Made by a program: the position numbers and the translations under genes. From contig NZ_OZ244162.1 of NCBI RefSeq assembly GCF_965216485.1, positions 1,116,001 to 1,180,000 of the forward strand: DNA of 64,000 nt, given 5' to 3'. Below are positions 18,484-27,903 of the stretch, piece by piece. A model generated the notes under the pieces. It had not been told where the DNA came from. It saw only the letters and a list, made by a program, of their open reading frames with translations, and searched no databases. Source of the DNA: Algiphilus sp965216485 (GTDB taxonomy: Bacteria > Pseudomonadota > Gammaproteobacteria > Nevskiales > Nevskiaceae). How positions within the stretch are numbered: position 1 is the stretch's first letter; each line of letters begins with the position of its first letter.

Positions 18484-19557
18484 TCAATAGGGCATTGCAG
18501 CGGCGCGCAGGGCGATGCGCTCGCTATCGATGGCCTCCGGTAGCCAGCCGGCAAGTTGTTGTTCCGCCAGTGTCGCGATGCAGTCGACATGCGTCGGACT
18601 GGCATTGAGTGCGGGGATATAACGCAGGACCTCGCCGCCCGAAGCGTGGAAGAGCTCGGCGTACTGCATGTCCATCTCCTCCAGGGTTTCCAGGCAATCT
18701 GCGGCAAAACCGGGGCAAATGGCATCCAGGCGCTTCACGCCGGATTGGGCGAGTTGCGCGATGCGTTCATCGGTATAGGGTTGCAGCCATGGTTCCCGCC
18801 CGAAGCGCGACTGAAAGGCCACTGTGTATCGCGTCTCGGGTAGCTCCAAGGCTTCGGTCAGCAAGCGTGCCGTCTTCTGGCAGTGGCAGAAGTAGGGATC
18901 GCCGGATTCGAAATAGCGCTTGGGAATACCGTGAAAACTCAGCAGCAGATGGTCGCCTTGGCCGTGTTCGGCCCAGTGCGCACGAACGCTCTCTGCGAGT
19001 GCGGCGATATACCGCGGGTCGTCGTGATACTGGTGCACGCTGCGCAGTTCCGGCATCCAGCGCAGGCCGCTGAGTGCAGCGAAGACGGCATCCATGACCG
19101 AGGCCGTCGTCGTGGCCGAATACTGCGGGTAGAGGGGTAGGGCGACCAGGCGCCGCACGCCGTCGTCCTGCGCCTTCGCAATGACCTCGGCAACGGAGGG
19201 GTTGCCATAGCGCATCGCGAAGTACACCGGCACCTGCGATGCGCCGAGTCGTTCCGTGAGGGCGCGCTGTACCCCTTCTGCCAGGTCGCGTGTGTGGGTC
19301 AGCAGGGGGGCCCCTTCGTCTCCCCAGATGCTGCCGTAGCTGTGGGCCAGGCGGCGCGGACGAAACGGCAGGATGAAGCCATTGAGAATGGGCCACCAGA
19401 GCGCGCGTGGCAGGTCCACGACGCGCTCATCGGAGAGGAACTCACGCAGGTAACGGCGGATGGCGGGTGCCGTAGGGGCATCCGGCGTGCCAAGGTTGAC
19501 CAGCAATACGCCGGCCCGCGGCTGCTGTGCGTGACTCCGTTGCCCGGCTTCGATCAT
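18484..19557 (-). CDS. hemH: Ferrochelatase
   Basis: A 357-residue enzyme inserting iron into protoporphyrin IX, the last step of haem synthesis. It has GVLLVNLGTPDAPTAPAIRRYL at the N-terminus, LPLYPQYSATTTASV, the catalytic histidine in LLLSFHGIPKRYFESGDPY, and CPGFAADCLETLEE. The length and motifs are those of proteobacterial HemH. It lies alone on the minus strand and is not linked to the hemC-hemD-hemY cluster 18 kb away. Confidence 0.96.
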   Translation of the reverse strand: MIEAGQRSHAQQPRAGVLLVNLGTPDAPTAPAIRRYLREFLSDERVVDLPRALWWPILNGFILPFRPRRLAHSYGSIWGDEGAPLLTHTRDLAEGVQRALTERLGASQVPVYFAMRYGNPSVAEVIAKAQDDGVRRLVALPLYPQYSATTTASVMDAVFAALSGLRWMPELRSVHQYHDDPRYIAALAESVRAHWAEHGQGDHLLLSFHGIPKRYFESGDPYFCHCQKTARLLTEALELPETRYTVAFQSRFGREPWLQPYTDERIAQLAQSGVKRLDAICPGFAADCLETLEEMDMQYAELFHASGGEVLRYIPALNASPTHVDCIATLAEQQLAGWLPEAIDSERIALRAAAMPY

Positions 19558-19588
19558 GAAAGCGCTCCTTGCGCGTGACCCTCCCGTG

Positions 19589-21238
19589 CTATGAAGACGG
19601 GTGATCCTGCTTGATGTCGGCGAAGTAGCTGCGTTGCGCCCCGATGGCTTTGTGCGCCAGCAGCATCATGAGCGGCAGGTTAATCGCCAGCATGAAGCCG
19701 ATTGCGACTGTGCTCAGCGTGTCTAGCTCGGCATCGGTGCGTACCACGCCCACGGTGGCGACCACGATGAGCAGACACCAGACAAGCCGAAACCCCAGGA
19801 CCGGTCGATCGCCCGCCAGGTAGACCACGCCCTGTTCGGCGTAGTAGCTCCAGGTGATCATCGTCGATAGCGCGAACAGCCAGACGGCGATGGTCACCAT
19901 CCACTGTCCGAGACCGTCGGCGGCGCTGTCGAAGGCAGCCGCGGTGAGTGCGGCTGCGGGAAGATCGAGATACAGGCCGGGATCGCGCACGTTGGGTGCT
20001 TCCGTTGCGCTCAATCCCTGCCAGAGCAGGCGCTGGCCATCGCCGACCTCGGCGTACAGCCGCTGCAATGTGCCGTCCTCGCCTCCGGTGCGCACGATCA
20101 GGAACACCTGACCCCCTTCCTCCACAGCGGCTTGCGCGGGCAAGGTCTCGATATCCGGCACCCATTGCCCGCTCTCGCTCTGCGTGAAGGCCGGCGGGTG
20201 GTCGAGCGTAGCCGTCGGGCCGCGCTCCCAGACGCCACTGGACAGAATCACCAGGGCGGTGATGGTGCAGACGACGATGGTGTCGATGAAAGGCTCGAGC
20301 CCGGCCACTACGCCTTCGCTGGCCGGCTTGCGCGTGCGAACTGCGGCGTGGGCGATGGGTGCCGATCCCATGCCGGCCTCCGATGAAAACAGCGCGCGAC
20401 GCATGCCGAGCAGGAATGCGGTGCCGACCGCTGCGCCGGTGAACGCCCCCTGGGCCTCCAGGGGCGAGAACGCCGAGCGCACGATGAGGGCGAAGAGGCG
20501 GGGCAGTTCCTCGGCGTTGGCCATCAGCACCCAGAGGCCGCATGCGACATAGACCAGGCACATGAAGGGCACCAGAGTCGCCGCCGCCTGTCCGATGCGG
20601 CGAATGCCGCCGATGATGACCAGTCCCACCAGCAGGGCCAGCGTAATACCGGACACCCAGCCCGGAACGCCGAAATAGCTGCGCGCCAGCTCCGCGGCAT
20701 TCCAGGCCTGGAACATGTTGCCGCCGGTCAATCCAAACAGCACGAGCGCGATCGCGAAGAGAGCGCCCGCGGCGGCGCCCAGACTGGCCAGTTTGGGGGA
20801 AAGCGCTTTCAGGCCGTCCCGGCAGACGTACATCGTGCCGCCGTGCGGGTTGTCGGGATTCGAGGTGTCGCGATACAGCATCGCCAGCGTGACTTCGATG
20901 GTCTTGATGGCCATGCCGACAATGCCGACCATCCACATCCAGAACACGGCACCCGGTCCGCCGAGCGCCACGGCAATGGCCACACCACCGATATTGCCGA
21001 GACCCACGGTCGCGGAAAGGGCGGCTGCCAACGCCTGAAAGTGGCTGAGCACACCCTTGCCGTCTTCGGCCAGATCGTGGCGTCCGCTGATCAGCGCGAA
21101 GCCATGCGTCAGCGAGCGATATTGGCTGAAACCGGAAAACAGGGTGAAAGCCACGCCTGCCAGCAGCAGCGTGACCAGCACTGGTACCGAAAGCAGTACA
21201 GCGTTGATCGCATTCAGCAGCGACAACAGTCCATCCAT
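19589..21238 (-). CDS. Sodium:alanine symporter family protein (AGCS)
   Basis: A 549-residue inner-membrane amino acid transporter, probably importing alanine or glycine with Na+. Family motifs include ALSATVGLGNIGGVAIA, GPGAVFWMWMVGIVGMA, FSSEAGMGSAPIAHAA and MITWSYYAEQGVVYL near the C-terminus. Typical AGCS proteins are about 450 residues; here residues of about 336-430 (19949-20233) form an extra hydrophilic segment between two membrane helices. It is followed by hemH 31 bases downstream and preceded by an NSS transporter, so these may be cotranscribed. Confidence 0.92.
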   Translation of the reverse strand: MDGLLSLLNAINAVLLSVPVLVTLLLAGVAFTLFSGFSQYRSLTHGFALISGRHDLAEDGKGVLSHFQALAAALSATVGLGNIGGVAIAVALGGPGAVFWMWMVGIVGMAIKTIEVTLAMLYRDTSNPDNPHGGTMYVCRDGLKALSPKLASLGAAAGALFAIALVLFGLTGGNMFQAWNAAELARSYFGVPGWVSGITLALLVGLVIIGGIRRIGQAAATLVPFMCLVYVACGLWVLMANAEELPRLFALIVRSAFSPLEAQGAFTGAAVGTAFLLGMRRALFSSEAGMGSAPIAHAAVRTRKPASEGVVAGLEPFIDTIVVCTITALVILSSGVWERGPTATLDHPPAFTQSESGQWVPDIETLPAQAAVEEGGQVFLIVRTGGEDGTLQRLYAEVGDGQRLLWQGLSATEAPNVRDPGLYLDLPAAALTAAAFDSAADGLGQWMVTIAVWLFALSTMITWSYYAEQGVVYLAGDRPVLGFRLVWCLLIVVATVGVVRTDAELDTLSTVAIGFMLAINLPLMMLLAHKAIGAQRSYFADIKQDHPSS

Positions 21239-21268
21239 CGTGATCCCCCTGGATAGAGATGGGTTGCG

Positions 21269-22603
21269 CTAGAGCACCCCCGTGCTCTGCAAGAGAATAA
21301 GGAGCAGTGCCGGCGGTGCGACGTAGCGCAGGATGAAGAGCCAGGTTCTTGCCCACCAGGCGACCGGCCGCCCGTCGCTGAGCGCGTTCAGCGCACCCGC
21401 ACCCCAAATCCATCCAACGAAAACGGCGGTCAGCAGCGCGCCGATCGGCATCATCACATTGGTGGCGGCGAAATCCATCGCATCGAAGAAGGACATGCCG
21501 AAGAGGGTGAGCCCTTCCACGGCCCCCATCGACAGCGAGGACGGCACGCTCAGCAGCAGGCAGACGGCGGCACAGGTGACGACGGTGCGGCGGCGTGTCC
21601 AGCCGCGCTCGTCCGTCAGAAAGCTGATCGCCGGTTCCAGAATGGAGATGGCGGATGTCAGCGCCGCAATGCTCAGCAGCAGGAAGAACAGCGGCCCGAC
21701 ATAGGCGCCACCCGGCATGGCCGCAAAGGCTGCCGGCAAGGTAATAAAGGTCAGGCCGGCACCCGCTTCGGGGTTGAATCCAAAAGCGAAGACGACCGGC
21801 ATGATCACCAGACCGGCGAGAATGGCGGCCAGGACATCGAGGGAAATGATCGAGGTGGTCGCCACCCCCAGCCGGTCGTGCGCGCTGAGGTAGGAGCCGT
21901 AGGTCAGCATGCAACCCATGCCGAGGGAGAGCGAAAAGAAGGCCTGTGCCAGCGCGGCCGAGAAGGTGGCAGCCGTCACCTTCGAAAAATCCGGCTGCAA
22001 CAGGAATTGCACCCCGGCGCCGCTGCCTTCCAGGCTGAGCGCGTGCGCCACCAGTGCCAGCAGCAGCAGGAACAGCATCGGCATGAGAATCTTGTTGGCG
22101 CGCTCGATACCCCGTGCGATGCCACCGGAAACCGTGGCCGCCACCAGGACCATGAACAGAAGCGCGTACAGCAAGGGCGACCAGAAGCTGCCGATGAAGC
22201 CGCCGAAGAGGGCGCCCAAGGTGTCCGGGTCGGTGCTGTTCAGCGCGCCGCTGGCAGAAAAGCCGATGTAGGCCACGGTCCAGCCAGCGACCACCACATA
22301 GAAAGACAGGATGACGAAGCCGGTCAACACCCCAAGCAATCCGACAAGGCTCCAGCCTTTGCCGCCCAGGCGGGCAAGGGCGCCCACCGGGTTGCGCTGG
22401 GTGCTGCGTCCGATCAGGACCTCGGCCAGCAACAGCGTCACCCCAAAGACGGCGACGATGGCGAGATAAATCAGCAGAAAGGCGCCGCCGCCGTTTTCCC
22501 CGGCGGTGTAGGGGAAGCGCCAGATGTTGCCCAGGCCGACGGCGGAGCCAGCCGCGGCCATGACGAAGCCGAGTCGGCTCCCCCAATGTTCCCTGGTGTT
22601 CAT
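21269..22603 (-). CDS. Sodium-dependent transporter, NSS (SNF) family
   Basis: A 444-residue LeuT-fold transporter. Helix 1 carries the substrate- and sodium-binding signature GSAVGLGNIWRFPYTAGENGGGAFLLIY. Other segments include FSLSLGMGCMLTYGSY (helix 6-7 region) and GFNPEAGAGLTFITLP. About 11 hydrophobic segments can be counted. Bacterial members import amino acids or related solutes; the substrate here is not evident. It lies just upstream of the AGCS symporter on the same strand with a 30-base gap. Confidence 0.94.
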   Translation of the reverse strand: MNTREHWGSRLGFVMAAAGSAVGLGNIWRFPYTAGENGGGAFLLIYLAIVAVFGVTLLLAEVLIGRSTQRNPVGALARLGGKGWSLVGLLGVLTGFVILSFYVVVAGWTVAYIGFSASGALNSTDPDTLGALFGGFIGSFWSPLLYALLFMVLVAATVSGGIARGIERANKILMPMLFLLLLALVAHALSLEGSGAGVQFLLQPDFSKVTAATFSAALAQAFFSLSLGMGCMLTYGSYLSAHDRLGVATTSIISLDVLAAILAGLVIMPVVFAFGFNPEAGAGLTFITLPAAFAAMPGGAYVGPLFFLLLSIAALTSAISILEPAISFLTDERGWTRRRTVVTCAAVCLLLSVPSSLSMGAVEGLTLFGMSFFDAMDFAATNVMMPIGALLTAVFVGWIWGAGALNALSDGRPVAWWARTWLFILRYVAPPALLLILLQSTGVL

Positions 22604-22651
22604 GCGGTCAGCATAGCCTGCGCCGGGGGTCCGGCGCAGGCTTGGACGCGT

Positions 22652-23926
22652 CTACTTTTCGACGATGGCGACGACGCCCATGCCGCCTGCCGCACAGATC
22701 GAGATGAGGCCGCGGCCCCGTCCGGCGGTGTGAAGAATCTTCGCCAGCGTGCCCAAAATGCGGCCGCCCGTGGCCGCGAAGGGATGGCCCACGGCCACCG
22801 AACTGCCCTTGATGTTGAGCTTGCTGCGATCAATCGCGCCCAGCGGTTTGGACAGGCCCAGGCGGTCCTTGCAGAACTTCTTGTCTTCCCACGCCTTCAG
22901 CGTGCACAGCACCTGGGCCGCGAAGGCTTCGTGGATCTCGTAGTAGTCGAAGTCCTGCAGATCGATGCCGGCCTTGGCCAGCATGCGCGGCACGGCGTAG
23001 GCCGGCGCCATTAGCAGACCCTCATCGCCGGAGACGAAGTCCACCGCCGCCGTGTCGCAGAAGGTCAGATAGGCCTGCGGCTCGAGCTTGTGGCGGGCGG
23101 CCCAGTCTTCCGAGGCCAGCAGGACCGAGGAGGCGCCGTCGGTCAGCGGCGTGGAGTTGGCCGCTGTCAGCGTGCCGTTCTCGCGGTCGAATACGGGCTT
23201 CAGCGTGGCCAGCTTCTCCAGGGTGCTGTCGGCGCGCACGTTGTTATCGCGGCTGACGCCGGCGAATTCCGTGATCAGGTCGGAGAAAAAGCCCTCATCG
23301 TAGGCGGCGGCCGCCTTCTGATGCGATTCATAGGCCAGCTGATCCTGATCCTCGCGCGCGATGCCCCAATGCTTGGCCATCATTTCGCAGTGCTCACCCA
23401 TGCTCTTGCCGGTGCGCGGCTCACCATTGGTGGGGATGGCTGGTGCCAGCATGCCCGGACGAAATTGGGCGAGGGCCTTGAGGCGGTCGGTCGTCGAGCG
23501 CGCGCGGTTGACCTCGAGCAGGATCTTGCGCAGGCGGTCGTTGACTTCGATGGGGGCATCGGAGGCTGTGTCCACACCGCCGGCGATGCCGGCTTCGATC
23601 TGACCCAGTGCGATCTTGTTGCCGATGTGAATCGCCGTTTCCAGGCCTGTGCCGCAGGCCTGCTGCACATCGTAGGCCGGTGTCTCGGGGGAGAGCGTGG
23701 TGGAAAGGACCGCTTCGCGCGTCAGGTTGAAGTCACGGGAATGCTTCAGCACGGCGCCGGCAGCGGCTTCGCCGAGGCGTTCGCCGGCGATGCCGGTACG
23801 ATCCACCAATCCCTGAATGGCGGCCGTGAGCATCTCCTGGTTCGAGCGCGTGGCGTAGGCCGTGTTGGAACGGCAGAAGGGAATGCGATTGCTCGCGATG
23901 ACCGCAACTTTCCGGATCTCGTGCAT
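22652..23926 (-). CDS. Acetyl-CoA C-acyltransferase (FadI-type thiolase)
   Basis: A 424-residue thiolase. The acyl-enzyme cysteine is Cys91 in QQACGTGLE. The histidine motif is EIHEAFAAQV, with GHPFAATGGR and the second cysteine in CAAGGMGVV. The overall pattern, including RSTTDRLKALAQFRPG and TAANSTPLTDGASS, is closest to the FadI branch of 3-ketoacyl-CoA thiolases rather than FadA. No FadJ-type partner is adjacent. It is divergent from groES, with the heat-shock promoter in the gap. Confidence 0.92.
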   Translation of the reverse strand: MHEIRKVAVIASNRIPFCRSNTAYATRSNQEMLTAAIQGLVDRTGIAGERLGEAAAGAVLKHSRDFNLTREAVLSTTLSPETPAYDVQQACGTGLETAIHIGNKIALGQIEAGIAGGVDTASDAPIEVNDRLRKILLEVNRARSTTDRLKALAQFRPGMLAPAIPTNGEPRTGKSMGEHCEMMAKHWGIAREDQDQLAYESHQKAAAAYDEGFFSDLITEFAGVSRDNNVRADSTLEKLATLKPVFDRENGTLTAANSTPLTDGASSVLLASEDWAARHKLEPQAYLTFCDTAAVDFVSGDEGLLMAPAYAVPRMLAKAGIDLQDFDYYEIHEAFAAQVLCTLKAWEDKKFCKDRLGLSKPLGAIDRSKLNIKGSSVAVGHPFAATGGRILGTLAKILHTAGRGRGLISICAAGGMGVVAIVEK

Positions 23927-24012
23927 GGTTACCCGCCTATGAATGAGTGTGGCGCGAGTCTACCTTGCTGCAGTGCGCAACGCCGAATGCAAAAAAAAGT
24001 TGCCTGCCACCC

Positions 24013-24040
24013 CTTGAAAGTTCATCTTTCCTCCCCAAAA
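24013..24040 (+). promoter_or_regulatory. Sigma-32 heat-shock promoter of groESL
   Basis: CTTGAAA (24013-24019) and CCCCAAAA (24033-24040) are separated by 13 bases, matching the sigma-32 -35 and -10 consensus (CTTGAAA and CCCCATNT) and spacing. It directly abuts the CIRCE operator. Confidence 0.85.
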
Positions 24041-24067
24041 TTAGCAGCCGTCACGGGGGAGTGCTAA
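24041..24067 (+). promoter_or_regulatory. CIRCE operator (HrcA binding site)
   Basis: TTAGCAGCC, a 9-base spacer, then GAGTGCTAA. The right arm is a perfect CIRCE half-site and the left arm differs at two or three positions from TTAGCACTC. The 9-base spacer is canonical. HrcA bound here would repress transcription beginning at the sigma-32 promoter just upstream. Confidence 0.88.
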
Positions 24068-24135
24068 CAACGAATGGCTCCATCCCGCTGTGAGCGCTCG
24101 TATTTTTGGGATTTTGGGATTGAAAGGAGATTGAA

Positions 24136-24426
24136 ATGAAACTGCGTCCTTTGCATGATCGCGTGGTCGTGAAGCGCCTTGAGGAAGAGCGCAAGACCCC
24201 CGGCGGAATTGTCATTCCGGACTCTGCCGCCGAGAAGCCGATCAAGGGAGAAGTCGTTGCAGTGGGTCCGGGCAAGCGTGCCGACGACGGCACCGTGCAC
24301 GCCCCTGACGTCAAGGTGGGCGATACCGTGCTGTTCGGCAAGTATTCCGGCACCGAAGTGAAGCTAGACGACAGCGAGCTTCTCGTGATGCGCGAAGACG
24401 ACATCATGGGCGTCTTCGAAGGCTGA
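24136..24426 (+). CDS. groES: Co-chaperonin GroES
   Basis: A 96-residue lid protein of the GroEL chamber. It begins MKLRPLHDRVVVKRLEEE and contains the mobile loop KTPGGIVIPDSAAEKP with the GroEL-binding IVI, then GEVVAVGPGKR and VLFGKYSGTEV. A good AAGGAG ribosome-binding site lies about 9 bases before the ATG. It is first in the groES-groEL operon, controlled by the sigma-32 promoter and CIRCE. Confidence 0.98.
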   Translation: MKLRPLHDRVVVKRLEEERKTPGGIVIPDSAAEKPIKGEVVAVGPGKRADDGTVHAPDVKVGDTVLFGKYSGTEVKLDDSELLVMREDDIMGVFEG

Positions 24427-24476
24427 GTTCCGACTGAACCGCACTCCGCAACTACATCGAATCAAGAGGTAAGGAA

Positions 24477-26120
<1,644 letters not shown>

Positions 26121-26146
26121 CTGCTGTCCGCACCATCGCATGTGCC

Positions 26147-26182
26147 ATCGGGGCGCTTCTGCGGAGGCGCCCCGATTTTTTT
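26147..26182 (+). terminator. Rho-independent terminator of groESL
   Basis: A 10-base-pair stem (ATCGGGGCGC with GCGCCCCGAT) with a 10-base loop is followed by a run of seven T bases. It lies 26 bases after the groEL stop and just before the convergent beta-helix gene. Confidence 0.92.
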
Positions 26183-26193
26183 GGGCGCTCGTT

Positions 26194-27807
26194 TCAGTCG
26201 CGTGGGAAAGCCGTCCAACCGGCGAACCAGGGCTCGCGGCTTTGGGGGCGTACAGCGCCGATGTAGTTGGCACCCTCGTTCCAGAATTCACCCTGCGGCA
26301 CCGCACTGGGCGCAGGATCGGGAACGCTGCGCTGGGCTGTGAAGTCCGGCTCAATGGGGCTGCTGGCCTGAAGCGGAAGCCCTGAGTCGCTGACCACACT
26401 CACCCGTCCCTGGCCAAGCAGGAAGTCTGCCTCGCTGAAGCCGCCATCGTCGTCCTGTTCTGCGCGTTCCTCCGGGAACGGATTGCGCGGGTGAACGCCG
26501 CTTGCATGCACGGCGATGCCTCCGAATTGCAGGACATTGCTCGCCGCCAGCTGCGCAAGGCCATCGCCCCGTAGATCAATGGCTTCGTTGTTGAAGCCCG
26601 TGATCAGCACATTGCGAAAAACGCCAGCGCTGCCTTGACGGATGGTCATCGCGCGGTGGGCACGTTGCGAGCCGCGATCAGCGATCAGCGTCACGTTCGA
26701 GAATGTTGGCGCCGAGCGGGGTTCGGCGTCAGGCTGCTCAGCGTCATTGTCACCTTCGAAGGCGTTGTCGCCTATATCGGGATGCAGTTGAACGATGAGG
26801 TGCTGTACGCGACCCCGCCAGCCCATATCCCAGTCGAAACCGTCATCGTGCGCGCCTGTGATCACAATCCTGGACAGGTCCACAGTGCCTCCGAAGACCT
26901 CGATACCGTCATCAAGGGCGCGGTGCACTTGCACATTCCGCACGATGGTGTTGCGTCCGCAGCCACCGAGAGTGAGGCCGTTGAGCTCTACGTTGCGCAT
27001 CAGCTCGTAACCGGCAAATTCAATACGCACGTGATCCAGTACACCGCAACTGCCGTCGTCATTTCGGCCACCGAAGGCGGCACGAGGGTCGTCTGCTTCA
27101 ATGCCTTCGATGCGCGCGCCTTCACGATTGATGGACGCATCACCGAGCAGTACCAGACCGCCCCAGTCGCCGGCGCGTCGCCGACCCGCGGGCGACGCGC
27201 TGGTGAAGACAATGGGCGCTTCGCGTTTTCCGCTGGCATACAGTCGGGCGCCGCGGGTCACGATGAGTGCCGAACCAGGGCGGCCTTGAATGATGACACC
27301 GGGTTCGATGGTCAGTACGGCGCCATTCTGGACGAAGGAGCGGCTAGTCAGGATGTAGGTTTTGCCAGCCTTCCAGGTGGTATCGCTGCGGATTTGGTCG
27401 GGCACGACCACCTCCTGCTTGCCACTGAGGCCAAACAAGACGACGCTGGCCAGGCCCAGCACCACCAGCAGCGCAGCCGGAGCGAGGGTGCGTAGCGGAC
27501 GCTGCATCCAGCCTTGTCCGACGCTGGCGGCGGTCTCAGCGTGCCTTCGATCCGATGCCGCGTTGCGCGTGTCCGCCAGGACTGCGCCCTCAGGAAGCGC
27601 CTCGAGCTGGGCTGCAAACGCGCGCAGTTCGGCATCGTCAAAGCCTCGCGCCCGGGTCAGCACCTCGCTGCGATAGGCAGGATCGCCGAGCAGCATGCGG
27701 AAATGCACCATTGGCATACCTTGCGCGCCAAGCGCGTCGCAACGCCGCTTGAAGGCCCACAGCAGATCGACCGCCCGCACGCGATCGAAGGAATCCTGGT
27801 CCGTCAT
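26194..27807 (-). CDS. Single-pass membrane protein with parallel beta-helix domain
   Basis: A 537-residue protein. Residues 1 to about 103 are a charged, helical cytoplasmic region. One membrane helix (LAPAALLVVLGLASVVLFGL) covers about 108-127. Residues from about 150 onward look like a right-handed beta-helix: repeated short strands with TIEPGVIIQGRPGSALIVTRGARLYA and stacked turns such as GGLVLLGD, RNVQVHRALDDGIEVFGG and ITGAHDDGFDWDMG. No catalytic signature is obvious. The ATG at 27807 has AAGAGG upstream; a TTG 18 bases earlier is less likely. Extracytoplasmic binding or carbohydrate recognition is possible. Function unknown. Confidence 0.75.
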   Translation of the reverse strand: MTDQDSFDRVRAVDLLWAFKRRCDALGAQGMPMVHFRMLLGDPAYRSEVLTRARGFDDAELRAFAAQLEALPEGAVLADTRNAASDRRHAETAASVGQGWMQRPLRTLAPAALLVVLGLASVVLFGLSGKQEVVVPDQIRSDTTWKAGKTYILTSRSFVQNGAVLTIEPGVIIQGRPGSALIVTRGARLYASGKREAPIVFTSASPAGRRRAGDWGGLVLLGDASINREGARIEGIEADDPRAAFGGRNDDGSCGVLDHVRIEFAGYELMRNVELNGLTLGGCGRNTIVRNVQVHRALDDGIEVFGGTVDLSRIVITGAHDDGFDWDMGWRGRVQHLIVQLHPDIGDNAFEGDNDAEQPDAEPRSAPTFSNVTLIADRGSQRAHRAMTIRQGSAGVFRNVLITGFNNEAIDLRGDGLAQLAASNVLQFGGIAVHASGVHPRNPFPEERAEQDDDGGFSEADFLLGQGRVSVVSDSGLPLQASSPIEPDFTAQRSVPDPAPSAVPQGEFWNEGANYIGAVRPQSREPWFAGWTAFPRD

Positions 27808-27903
27808 CGGGAGCCTCTTCTGCAAAGACCGGAGATGCTACGGATCGGGTGTGACGGACTGATGGCTCGGGGTCCTACCGGCGCAGCGCGCTATCCTTTG
27901 ACG

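Noticed and set aside
19680..22586. A 968-codon open frame on the minus strand, overlapping the AGCS and NSS transporter genes in another frame
   Set aside because: It is rich in Arg, Gly and Ala with no recognisable domain. The two transporter genes have strong family motifs; long empty frames are expected at this GC content.
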